Assembly (NCBI RefSeq): GCF_028622115.1
Contig: NZ_CP097263.1
Location: 4,712,001 to 4,776,000 of the forward strand
Length of the DNA stretch: 64,000 nt
Reading direction: 5' to 3'
From: Kutzneria chonburiensis
Lineage (GTDB): Bacteria; Actinomycetota; Actinomycetes; Mycobacteriales; Pseudonocardiaceae
The position numbers were made by a program, and so were the translations under genes. Within the stretch, counting starts at the first letter, position 1. Each line of letters starts with the position of its first letter. This document shows positions 1-8,068 of this stretch, piece after piece. The notes under the pieces were generated by a model that saw only the letters and a list, made by a program, of their open reading frames with translations, was not told where the DNA came from and searched no databases.

Positions 1-247
1 CATCGTCGCCGCCCTGGTGATCGAGCTGCTGTTCCGCCGCGGGGCACTGATCAGCGGCGGGGTCGCCGGCCTGATCCTCGGGTTCACCTTTGTCCTGCAA
101 CGGCCTTGGCTCGGCTATGCGGCCCCGGTGACCACCGTGGAGCTGATCGCCACGACCATCGCCGGCTGTGCTTTCGGCGTGGTGGGCGCGTTTCTCGGCC
201 TGCGCTTCGGTGCCACGCTCCGGCTTCGGGAGAAGGTGACCGCGTGA
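1..247 (+). CDS. C-terminal part of a multi-pass membrane protein (5' end outside window)
   Basis: The reading frame is already open at base 2 and closes at 245-247, so only the last 81 or so residues are visible. They contain two or three hydrophobic stretches rich in Gly, Ala, Val and Ile, separated by short polar loops, and end in a basic tail, which fits an integral membrane protein. The TGA overlaps the GTG of the next gene (GTGA), so the two are probably translationally coupled. No family-specific motif is visible and I do not recognise the protein. The GTG at 17 is an internal Val codon rather than a convincing start. Confidence 0.6.
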   Translation, partial: IVAALVIELLFRRGALISGGVAGLILGFTFVLQRPWLGYAAPVTTVELIATTIAGCAFGVVGAFLGLRFGATLRLREKVTA

Positions 248-804
248 TCAAGCGTCTGTTCGCGCTGTTGGCCGCGATCGTGTTCGTGCCGATCGCCACT
301 GCCGCACCGGCGATGGCCTACGAGCCGGTGAACATCGTCCACACCGAGCACGTCCAGGTCGGGCCGTACGGTTTGACCGTCGGCTTCTCGACGTGGCCGC
401 TACGGGCCATGCAGTCGTTGGACTTCACCTTCGCACCCGACGGTGGCCTGGACGGCAAGACCGGGACCTTCATGCGCACCGGGCCTTCCGGCTCCCACAC
501 CCGGCCCGCATCAATGGTGAGGCATCCTCGAAAACGGGACGTCTGGGGCTTGGACGTGTTCGCCTTGCCGGTCGAGGGCCCGTGGAAGTTCGACTTCACG
601 ATCGACGGTCCGCAGGGCCACGGCACCGGCACCCTCTCCGGGCTCCAGGTGCTCCCCCAGCCCGGCCCGCCGCTCACGTTGAGCTGGATCGTGTGCGCAC
701 TGCCGTTCGTCGCGTTGATCGGCTTCTTGGTCGTGGTCTGGCGGCGCGGAAACCCGGGGCGGATTCGGGCATCGGGCGTGCCGACTGGCGTTGCCGCTGG
801 TTGA
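244..804 (+). CDS. Secreted, membrane-anchored beta-sandwich-like protein, unknown function
   Basis: This 186-residue protein starts at a GTG that overlaps the stop of the upstream membrane protein. It has a clear Sec signal peptide (basic start, hydrophobic core, AMA-like cleavage site near residue 25), an extracytoplasmic domain of about 125 residues rich in Phe, Trp, Gly and Thr, and one C-terminal membrane helix followed by Arg residues. The pattern resembles YtkA/FixH- or CopC-like beta-sandwich domains that sit next to membrane proteins in metal-handling loci, but I see no metal-ligand cluster that would settle this. The role is unassigned; only the topology is well supported. A strong terminator follows, so it is the last gene of its operon. 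Confidence 0.6.
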   Translation: MIKRLFALLAAIVFVPIATAAPAMAYEPVNIVHTEHVQVGPYGLTVGFSTWPLRAMQSLDFTFAPDGGLDGKTGTFMRTGPSGSHTRPASMVRHPRKRDVWGLDVFALPVEGPWKFDFTIDGPQGHGTGTLSGLQVLPQPGPPLTLSWIVCALPFVALIGFLVVVWRRGNPGRIRASGVPTGVAAG

Positions 805-817
805 GGCATGCGTGAGG

Positions 818-850
818 GCCGGTAGCGGGAAGCTTCCGCTACCGGCTTTT
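818..850 (+). terminator. Intrinsic terminator after the first operon
   Basis: An 11-bp perfect stem (GCCGGTAGCGG pairing with CCGCTACCGGC) closes on a 7-base spacer and is followed at once by TTTT at 847-850. It lies 14 bases after the stop codon at 802-804. Confidence 0.85.
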
Positions 851-884
851 CCTTGCGGTTGTACGGTTTGGTGCCCGCCCGCTG

Positions 885-1120
885 GTGGCGAGCTACCACC
901 ACCGCGCGGGCACCGCCGGCCACCGCAACGTCATCAGCCCGGCCTTCGGCATCGCCGGCCCGCCAGAGCAGTGCGTCGAGCGGGTCAAGGAGCTGGCGGC
1001 GCTCGGCCTGGACCGGATCGTCGTGCTCCCGGCGCTGAGCCAGGAGCCCACCGACCGCGACGACGTCGCCATCAGCCGGCGACGATGGAGCACGAGATCG
1101 TGTCCGCGTTGCGGGACTAG
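885..1120 (+). pseudogene. Remnant of the 3' end of a luciferase-like (F420-type) monooxygenase
   Basis: One frame from about 885 to 1070 reads as the C-terminal region of an LLM-class oxidoreductase: a FGIAGPPEQCVERV segment, then an ELAALGLDRIVVLPAL strand. The expected last helix (MEHEIVSALRD and stop) continues in a different frame, so there is at least one frameshift. The N-terminal two thirds of the gene are absent, because the upstream operon and its terminator come directly before. The remnant's stop (1118-1120) overlaps the stop of the convergent fdh gene within CTAG. The fragment is dead by inspection; the family call rests on a short stretch only. Confidence 0.5.
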
Positions 1121-1962
1121 GTGTTCTGCACGTGCTGCCAGCCGAAACGGCCCTTGATGCAGAGGTTGCCGTGGGTCACCGAGCTGTCGTGCGGCGAGGT
1201 GACCTTGACGATCTCGTTGTCCTGCACGTGAAGCGTGAGGTTGCAGCCGACACCGCAGAACGTGCAGACGGTCGTGGTGGCGGTCTGGGCCGACTCGTCC
1301 CAGGTGCCGTCGGCCCGTTTGTCGAACTCACGGCGGAAGCTGAGGGCACCGGTCGGGCAGACCTCGATGCAGTTGCCGCAGTACACACAGGCGGAGTCGG
1401 GCAGCGGGGCGGAGAACTCGGTGGAGATGTGCGAGTCGAAGCCCCGCCCGGCGACGGCGATGGCGAACGTGTTCTGCCACTGGTCACCGCAGGCGTCGAC
1501 GCACTTGTAGCACATGATGCACTTCGAGTAGTCGCGCACGTAGAGGGAATTGTCCACCAGTGCGGGCTGGGCGACGGTGGCGGCGTCGGGGCCGAAGCGC
1601 GCGGGATCGGCGCCGACGTCGGCCATCCAGTCGGCCACCTGGGGCGTGGTGGACAAATCCGTTGCCGAGCCAAGAAGTTCGAGCACCAGCCGACGGCTGT
1701 GGCGGGTGCGTTCGGTGTCCGTGTGCACGACCATGCCGGGCTCGACCTTGCGGGAACAGGACGGCACCAGCGTTCGCGAGCCCTCGACCTCGACCATGCA
1801 CACCCGGCAGGCGTTGGCCGGCTCCAAGGTGTCGCCGTAGCACAGCGTGGGCATGTCCTTGCACGCGCTGAGAATGGTCGAGCCCTCCGGCACCGTGACG
1901 GGTGAACCGTCCAAAGTGAACTCGACCAGACGGCGCGGCAGTCCGATGTCGACAACAGTCAC
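1117..1962 (-). CDS. Formate dehydrogenase large subunit, N-terminal Fe-S half (split gene)
   Basis: This 281-residue protein matches the N-terminal third of FdsA/NuoG-type formate dehydrogenases. A [2Fe-2S] domain has Cys41, Cys52, Cys55 and Cys69. Two ferredoxin-type [4Fe-4S] motifs follow (CIMCYKCVDAC and CVYCGNCIEVC), then the Mo-bisPGD enzyme [4Fe-4S] motif (CTFCGVGC and a later NLCIKGRFGW), where the protein stops. The catalytic molybdopterin domains are encoded separately at 3690-5606. The His/Cys3 segment normally found between the [2Fe-2S] domain and the ferredoxin motifs has no cysteines here. I chose the GTG at 1962 because a GAGGTGGGG ribosome site lies just upstream. It is the last gene of the fdh operon and likely relays electrons from Mo to the NuoEF-type diaphorase. 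Confidence 0.85.
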   Translation of the reverse strand: MTVVDIGLPRRLVEFTLDGSPVTVPEGSTILSACKDMPTLCYGDTLEPANACRVCMVEVEGSRTLVPSCSRKVEPGMVVHTDTERTRHSRRLVLELLGSATDLSTTPQVADWMADVGADPARFGPDAATVAQPALVDNSLYVRDYSKCIMCYKCVDACGDQWQNTFAIAVAGRGFDSHISTEFSAPLPDSACVYCGNCIEVCPTGALSFRREFDKRADGTWDESAQTATTTVCTFCGVGCNLTLHVQDNEIVKVTSPHDSSVTHGNLCIKGRFGWQHVQNT

Positions 1963-2015
1963 AGCCCCACCTCGCTGACGCTCGGCCGGTCTGCGACCGT
2001 GGTCTCTGTGCTCAT
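1959..2015 (-). CDS. Possible 18-residue leader peptide before the Fe-S subunit
   Basis: Between the NuoF-type gene and the Fe-S subunit an ATG (2015) opens an 18-codon frame, MSTETTVADRPSVSEVGL, whose TGA overlaps the GTG of the Fe-S gene in a GTGA junction. It could serve translational coupling, or be the fossil of an earlier, longer N-terminus. No ribosome site is strong before its ATG. Nothing else supports an independent product. Confidence 0.3.
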   Translation of the reverse strand: MSTETTVADRPSVSEVGL

Positions 2016-2035
2016 TGGTTCCCTCGCAAGCTCGG

Positions 2036-3252
<1,217 letters not shown>

Positions 3253-3256
<4 letters not shown>

Positions 3257-3690
3257 TGCTGCGGCAACGGAAGCTCCGGCATCAGGTACTCGGACCCCGC
3301 TCCGGCCTCGACGGCCAGCGCCGCCGGCGCGCGTTCGCAGACCCCCAGGCACGGGCTGCGAACGACGTAATCGGTCTGCGCGGCGGCCAGCGCCTCGGCG
3401 CCGTTGACCTTGCAGGCCAGGTCCACGCAGACGTGCACCACCTTGCGCGGCCGCTCCTCCATCGCGAACAGCGAGTAGAAGGTGGCCACGCCGTACGCCT
3501 CGGCCGGCGGCACGGACAGCCGACGGCAGATGTGGTTCAGCGCGCCTTCGCTGATCCACCCGACGGCGTCGTTGGCCGCGTGCAAAGCCGGCAGCAGCTG
3601 GTCACGTCCACAATCGGTGCCCTCCAACGCGGCATCGACGGCGTTCTGCTCCACTGTGGACGGAGCTGCCTCCAGGAAGCGCAGGTCCAT
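3253..3690 (-). CDS. Formate dehydrogenase gamma part, NuoE/FdsG-like [2Fe-2S] domain
   Basis: The ATG at 3690 overlaps the stop of the catalytic subunit (TGATG). The roughly 146-residue thioredoxin-like ferredoxin domain carries both halves of the NuoE [2Fe-2S] site: CVDLAC near the middle and CLGVC further on. In the deposited frame translation continues past the domain to a stop at 3130 with a tail that does not look conserved, while the NuoF homology resumes in another frame at about 3256. This domain normally mediates electron flow near the FMN of NuoF, so a fusion with the downstream part makes functional sense. Coordinates given here cover the conserved domain up to the presumed frameshift. 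Confidence 0.8.
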
Positions 3691-5606
3691 CAGTGGTTCA
3701 CCAGCTTGTCCACACGCACCGCGGCCGCCTTGTACTCGGCGGTGCCGGCGACCGGGTCGGTGGCCTCGATGGTGATCACGTTGGTGTTGATCTCGTCCGG
3801 GAAGTGGAAGGTCATGAACACCAGCCCCGGGCTGAGACCCTCGTCGATCCGCACCGGCGCGACGATGGCTCCGCGCCGCGACGAGACCTGCACCATCTCG
3901 TCCGCCACGACGCCGAGGTCCAGGGCGTCCTGGGGACACAGGTCCAGGGTCTCGCCGCGCCGCAGCGGGGACTCGAACCCGCCCGACTGCACGCCGGTGT
4001 TGTAGGAGTCCAGCCGCCGCCCGGTGGTCAGCCGCAGCGGGAACTCCGCGCTGAGCTCGTCCACCGGCGGGCTGTGCCGCAGCACCGAGAACGGCGCCGG
4101 GCGACCCCGCTTGACCGGGTCGGTCTCCCACAACCGGGCGTGCAGGAACGACGGTTCGAGGCTGTCCTCGTCCGGGCAGGGCCACTGGATGCCCCCGAGG
4201 TCGGCCAGCCGCGCGTAGCTCATTCCCCGGTGCATCGGGGAAAGCGCCCGCATCTCGTCCCACACCTGCTCCGCGCCGTCGTAGTGCCAGTCGTGACCCA
4301 GGCGCCGCGCCAGCTCGCAGAGCAGCTCGATATCGTCTCGCGCGCCATCGGGCGCGTCGACCGCCTTGCGCACCCGCTGCACCCGGCGCTCGCTGTTGGT
4401 GAAAGTGCCGTCCGTCTCGCACCAGGCGGCCGATGCCGGCAGCACGACATGGGCCAGCTGCGCGGTCTTGGTGAGGAAGATGTCCTGCACCACCACGTGG
4501 TCCAAATTGGACAGACGCTTGACCGTGTGCTCGCAGTCGGCCTCGGACTGCACGGGATTCTCGCCGATGATGTACACGGTGGTCATGTCGCCGCGTTCCA
4601 TCGCCTCCAGCATCTGCGTGAGGTTCCAGCCCTTGCGGGGCTGGAGCTGCGAGCCCCACGCGGCGTCGAAGGACGCCCGCACGGCCGCGTCCTCGATGTC
4701 CTGGAAACCGGGCAGTCGGTCCGGGATCGCGCCCATGTCCCCGCCGCCCTGCACGTTGTTCTGGCCGCGCAACGGGTTCAGGCCGGCCCCGTAGCGGCCG
4801 ACCTGCCCGGCCAGCAGCGACAGGTTGATCAGCGACAGCACGTTGTCGGTGCCGTTGTGATGCTCGGTGATGCCGAGCGTCCACGACATCTGGGCCCGGT
4901 CGGCCCGTGCGTAGGCGTGCGCCAGCTCGCGGATCAGCTCGGCCGGCACGCCGGTCTCCAGCTCCGCCACCGGCAGCGTCCACTCCTCCACCGACGCGGC
5001 GAACTCCTCGAAGCCCTCGGTGCCGCGCTCGATGAACGACTTGTTGGCCAGCCCCGAGTGGATGATCTCCCGGGCGATCGCGTTGGCCAGCGGGATGTCC
5101 GTGCCCACGTTGAGCCGCAGCCACTTGTGCGCCCACTTCGCCGTGCTGGTCAGCCGGGGGTCGACCACGTACAGCTTCGCGCCCTTGTTCACCGCTTTCA
5201 GCACGTGCTGGAAGAAGATCGGGTGCGCCTCGCGGGCGTTGGAGCCCCACAGCACGATCAGGTCCGCGTCCTCGATCTCCTGGTACGAGGACGTGCCGCC
5301 GCCGCTGTCGAACACCTTGGCCAGGCCCGCGACGCTGGGGGCGTGGCAGGTGCGGTTGCAGGAGTCGACGTTGTTGGTGCCGATGACCGCGCGGGTGAAC
5401 TTCTGGGCCACGTAGTTCATCTCGTTGGTGGCCCGCGCGCAGGAGAACATGCCGAACGCGTTGGGCCCACCGGCCTCGATGTTGCGCCGGAACCCCTCCG
5501 CGGCTCGATCCAGCGCCTCGTCCCAACTCGCCGGCCGCAACACGCCCGCGTCGCGGACCAGCGGCTGGGTGAGTCGGACGTAGGGTTCCCGCTTCCTCCG
5601 GCCCAT
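3690..5606 (-). CDS. Formate dehydrogenase catalytic half, molybdopterin domains (split large subunit)
   Basis: This 638-residue protein covers the molybdopterin oxidoreductase and dinucleotide-binding domains but lacks the N-terminal [4Fe-4S] domain, which is encoded at 1117-1962. The active-site signature NNVDSCNRTCHAP is present, with the RTCH Cys as expected Mo ligand (no selenocysteine) and its neighbouring His. Other landmarks are VLWGSNAREAHP, the N-term boundary EPYVRLTQPLVR, and a typical C-terminal molydopterin-binding domain (RLTTGRRLDSYNTG). The start at 5606 is preferred because GGGAGG lies five bases upstream. It oxidises formate to CO2 in the cytoplasm. It heads the operon catalytic half, NuoE part, NuoF part, Fe-S half. 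Confidence 0.9.
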   Translation of the reverse strand: MGRRKREPYVRLTQPLVRDAGVLRPASWDEALDRAAEGFRRNIEAGGPNAFGMFSCARATNEMNYVAQKFTRAVIGTNNVDSCNRTCHAPSVAGLAKVFDSGGGTSSYQEIEDADLIVLWGSNAREAHPIFFQHVLKAVNKGAKLYVVDPRLTSTAKWAHKWLRLNVGTDIPLANAIAREIIHSGLANKSFIERGTEGFEEFAASVEEWTLPVAELETGVPAELIRELAHAYARADRAQMSWTLGITEHHNGTDNVLSLINLSLLAGQVGRYGAGLNPLRGQNNVQGGGDMGAIPDRLPGFQDIEDAAVRASFDAAWGSQLQPRKGWNLTQMLEAMERGDMTTVYIIGENPVQSEADCEHTVKRLSNLDHVVVQDIFLTKTAQLAHVVLPASAAWCETDGTFTNSERRVQRVRKAVDAPDGARDDIELLCELARRLGHDWHYDGAEQVWDEMRALSPMHRGMSYARLADLGGIQWPCPDEDSLEPSFLHARLWETDPVKRGRPAPFSVLRHSPPVDELSAEFPLRLTTGRRLDSYNTGVQSGGFESPLRRGETLDLCPQDALDLGVVADEMVQVSSRRGAIVAPVRIDEGLSPGLVFMTFHFPDEINTNVITIEATDPVAGTAEYKAAAVRVDKLVNH

Positions 5607-6098
5607 CACGCCTCCCGTTTCTGGGACCATCGCCTCGACCGGCCAACCCGGTCCGTTCTCCACACGCCGGCCGCCGCACCGGCCTTCCGGTCCAGCCCGA
5701 CCACCGCAACCGGCCCGACCAACTCAGCCGACCCGACCCGTTCCGCAGCCACCGCCTGCCGACCATCTCCATCGGCCCAGCCCAGCCGCCGCAACCGGCC
5801 CGGCCAACTCAGCCGACCCGGCCCGTTCCGCAGCCACCGCCTGCCGACCATCTCCATCGGCCCAGCCCAGCCGCCGCAACCGGCCCGACCAACCCGGTCG
5901 ACCCGACCCGTTCCACAGCCACCGCCGACCGACCATTTCCGACGGTCCAACCCGGCCACCGGAGCCGATCCGGCCAACCGGTCTCCCGGCCATCAACGGC
6001 TTCCCCGCGGCCCACCTGCCCGGCCACTTCCTCTTCCACCAGCCCGTTCACCAGGCCGTTTCTCTCGGCCCACCGGTCCGGCCGCCTTCACCCATCTC
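5607..6098 (-). other. Long C-poor leader of the fdh operon
   Basis: No convincing gene lies in these roughly 490 bases. On the fdh-sense strand the sequence is G-rich and C-poor, and several overlapping open frames exist only because of this composition. The operator at 6099-6121 suggests that transcription starts near 6100, which would give an unusually long untranslated leader containing the 85-bp repeats. A similar, shorter leader lies at 25362-25570 in front of the second transporter of the same regulon. Confidence 0.4.
5695..5955. repeat. Three tandem copies of an 85-bp repeat
   Basis: The segment GTTCCGCAGCCACCGCC recurs at about 5740 and 5825 and, with changes, at 5910, so the period is 85 bp. 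Copies one and two are nearly identical, and copy three has diverged. The period is not a multiple of three, which argues against a coding repeat. The array sits between the operator and the first fdh gene. Confidence 0.85.
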
Positions 6099-6121
6099 CT
6101 CGCGAAGACTGTATGCAATCT
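6099..6121 (-). promoter_or_regulatory. Operator copy 1, upstream of the fdh operon
   Basis: Read on the minus strand the site begins AGATTGCATACAGT, identical for 14 bases to the copy at 25571; the right half is weak. It overlaps the stop codon of the upstream reductase gene (6120-6122) and faces the fdh operon. It is assigned to the GntR-type regulator at 7328 by association only. Confidence 0.6.
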
Positions 6122-7103
6122 ACGATATTCGCCTAGCCCGGTTCAGGGCAAGCAGGTCGACCGCGGCGTAGACATTGCGCAGGGTCGGGGCGGGGACGCC
6201 GGTCAACTCGGCCAGCTCGACGACGGCGCCGATGATGGCGTCGGTCTCCAGGGCCTTGCCGGCCTCGAGGTCCTGGAGCATCGAGGTCTTGTGGTTGCCG
6301 ACCCGCCGCGCCCCGTCGATGCGCTTCTCGATGGACACCGACGGCTGCGCGCCGGCGGCCCGGGCGATGGCCACGGTCTCGGCCATCATCGACGCGACGA
6401 CGGCTCGCGTGTCGTCGTGCTCGCAGATCTCGGCCATGGTCGCGCCGGTCAACGCGCTCAGCGGGTTGAAGGCGACGTTGCCCATCAGCTTGATCCAGAT
6501 GTCGTCACGCAGCCGCGCCTCGACCGGACACTTGAGACCGCCGGCGATCATCGCGGCGGACAGGTCCTGGCAGCGCCGGGAGATCGAGCCGTCGGGCTCG
6601 CCGATGGAGAACCGGGTGCCCTCGAGATGCCGGATCACGCCCGGCTCCTCGATCTCGGTCGAGCAGTAGACGACGCAGCCGATGGCCCGGCGCACGTCGA
6701 GCACCTCGCTGACCGCGCCGCCCGGGTCGACGGCCTCGATCCGTTGCCCCTCAAGGGGATGACCGGCCAGCCCGTGGAAGTACCACCACGGGATGCCGTT
6801 CTGCGCGGCCACCACGGCGGTGTCCGGGCCGAGCAGCGGCGCCAGCAACTTGCCGCACGACGCGTAGGAGTTGGCCTTCAGGCCGAGGAAGACGAAGTCG
6901 GCCTGGCCGACCTCGCCGGGATCGTCGGTGACCGGCGGCCGCGCGGTGAAATCGCCGCGTGGGCTGAGCACCCGCACGCCGTCGCGGCGCATGGCCGCCA
7001 GGTGCGCGCCGCGCGCGATCAGATGGACGTCGACACCGGCCCTGTGCAGGGCCGCCCCCACATAGGCGCCGATGGCCCCGGCGCCGAGAACAGCGACTTT
7101 CAT
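6120..7103 (-). CDS. Ketopantoate reductase family (ApbA/PanE) oxidoreductase
   Basis: This 327-residue protein opens with a textbook Rossmann motif (KVAVLGAGAIGAYVG), has the VFLGLKANS strand with its conserved Lys, the AAQNGIPWWYF loop and the C-terminal helical domain with ARLRDDIWIKLMGN and later GNHKTSMLQDLEAGKALETDAI. It therefore has the family's catalytic Lys and fold, and NADPH-linked reduction of a 2-oxo acid is likely. Its place, flanked on both sides by the regulon operator and beside gntR, speaks against a housekeeping pantothenate role and for a substrate connected with C2 acids (glyoxylate or a related 2-oxo acid). That last step is inference. Confidence 0.8.
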   Translation of the reverse strand: MKVAVLGAGAIGAYVGAALHRAGVDVHLIARGAHLAAMRRDGVRVLSPRGDFTARPPVTDDPGEVGQADFVFLGLKANSYASCGKLLAPLLGPDTAVVAAQNGIPWWYFHGLAGHPLEGQRIEAVDPGGAVSEVLDVRRAIGCVVYCSTEIEEPGVIRHLEGTRFSIGEPDGSISRRCQDLSAAMIAGGLKCPVEARLRDDIWIKLMGNVAFNPLSALTGATMAEICEHDDTRAVVASMMAETVAIARAAGAQPSVSIEKRIDGARRVGNHKTSMLQDLEAGKALETDAIIGAVVELAELTGVPAPTLRNVYAAVDLLALNRARRIS

Positions 7104-7124
7104 GGCTCACCTCAGTGTCGGCGG

Positions 7125-7147
7125 AGATTGAATACAGTATGCGATCT
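7125..7147. promoter_or_regulatory. Operator copy 2, most symmetrical, between reductase gene and gntR
   Basis: Left half AGATTGAATAC, central A, right half GTATGCGATCT: a 23-bp near-perfect palindrome 21 bases upstream of the minus-strand reductase gene. It is the best match to dyad symmetry among the copies and fits binding of a GntR dimer. Confidence 0.75.
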
Positions 7148-7263
7148 GGCGACGTTCGACGGTAGACCCCCGTGAGTGTTACGTCCGGTAGTAGTTCGAT
7201 TGCACTGTGTGCACGATTTGCGCTAGCATGACCACGCGAGGTGACCCGTCCCACGGGGAGTGT

Positions 7264-7286
7264 CTTTTGCATACGAAATTCTGTAA
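7264..7286 (+). promoter_or_regulatory. Operator half-site in front of gntR
   Basis: TTGCATAC at 7267-7274 repeats the left half-site, but the right half is not conserved. It lies 54 bases before the gntR start. A further imperfect dyad (GATTGCAC and GTGCACGA) occurs at about 7198-7220. Both are plausible autoregulatory sites, with low certainty. Confidence 0.4.
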
Positions 7287-7327
7287 CCTTTAAGCACCGA
7301 TCCCACGCTGTGCCCTAGGAGGCCCTG

Positions 7328-8068
7328 GTGAGCGAGCCCGCGACACCGTTCCCCGGCGGAGCGGTCAACCGGCGCCGGGCGACCCGCGGCACGCTCGGCG
7401 ACTCGGCCGCCCGCAAGGTTGAGCGCCCGGCCCCGCTGCGGCAGGCCGTCTACGAGGCCCTGATCGAACTGATCGTGAACCGCACGCTCCAACCGGGACA
7501 GCACCTCGTCGAGATCGAGCTCGCGGAGTACCTGGGGGTCAGCCGCCAGCCCGTTCGTGAGGCGCTGCAACGACTTCAGACCGAAGGCTGGGTGGATCTA
7601 CGCCCGGCCCAGGGTGCGTTCGTGCACACGCCGACCGAGGAAGAGGCCGACCAGCTGCTGAGCGTGCGCAGCGTGCTGGAGACCCACTCGGCCAAGCTGG
7701 CCGCCGAGAACGCCAACCCGAGCGACGTCCTCGTGCTGGAACATCTCCAGCTGGAGGGGGTCGACGCCCTGGAAAACCTGGATGTCGACCGGATGGTGGC
7801 GGCCAACGCGGCCTTGCACGCGTTCATCACCAAGCTGTCCGGCAACGCGGTGCTGGCTGAGCTCATCGGCCTGGTCGACCGCCGCGTGCGCTGGTACTAC
7901 ACGCCCATCGCCAGGCCTCGGGGCGAGGACGCGTGGGCCGAGCACGACCAGCTCATCCAAGCCATCGCCGCCGGCGACGCCGAGCAGGCCAGCCGGATCA
8001 TGACCGCGCATACGGAACGGACCCGACTGGCCTACCACGAGGAACGTCAAGCTCAGGCGAACAGCTAA
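7328..8068 (+). CDS. GntR-family regulator, FCD subfamily, probable regulator of the oxalate/formate regulon
   Basis: The 246-residue protein has an N-terminal tail, a winged helix-turn-helix at about residues 38-100 (LRQAVYEALIELIV, LAEYLGVSRQPVREALQRLQTEG) and an all-helical FCD effector domain whose metal/acid-binding histidines are plausible in ANAALHAFI, EHDQLI and TAHTERT. FCD regulators bind small carboxylates. GTG is the start, with TAGGAGG a few bases upstream. Its gene is divergent from the reductase with operator copies between, and its TAA overlaps the TAG of the convergent transporter within CTAA. It is the natural candidate to bind the shared palindrome; oxalate or an oxalate-derived acid as ligand is inference. 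Confidence 0.85.
   Translation: MSEPATPFPGGAVNRRRATRGTLGDSAARKVERPAPLRQAVYEALIELIVNRTLQPGQHLVEIELAEYLGVSRQPVREALQRLQTEGWVDLRPAQGAFVHTPTEEEADQLLSVRSVLETHSAKLAAENANPSDVLVLEHLQLEGVDALENLDVDRMVAANAALHAFITKLSGNAVLAELIGLVDRRVRWYYTPIARPRGEDAWAEHDQLIQAIAAGDAEQASRIMTAHTERTRLAYHEERQAQANS

Noticed and set aside
5695-5955. Tandem repeat array considered as CRISPR
   Set aside because: Repeats are contiguous 85-bp units without unique spacers and no cas gene is present.
5606-6051. Overlapping small open frames in the fdh leader as candidate peptides
   Set aside because: All are Gly/Arg/Trp-rich by composition, broken by the 85-bp repeats (not a multiple of three), and none has a good ribosome site.
3693-7175. 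Very long open frame on the + strand across the fdh genes
   Set aside because: It is antisense to well-supported genes and is open only because of the GC-rich codon pattern; it shows no protein family motif.
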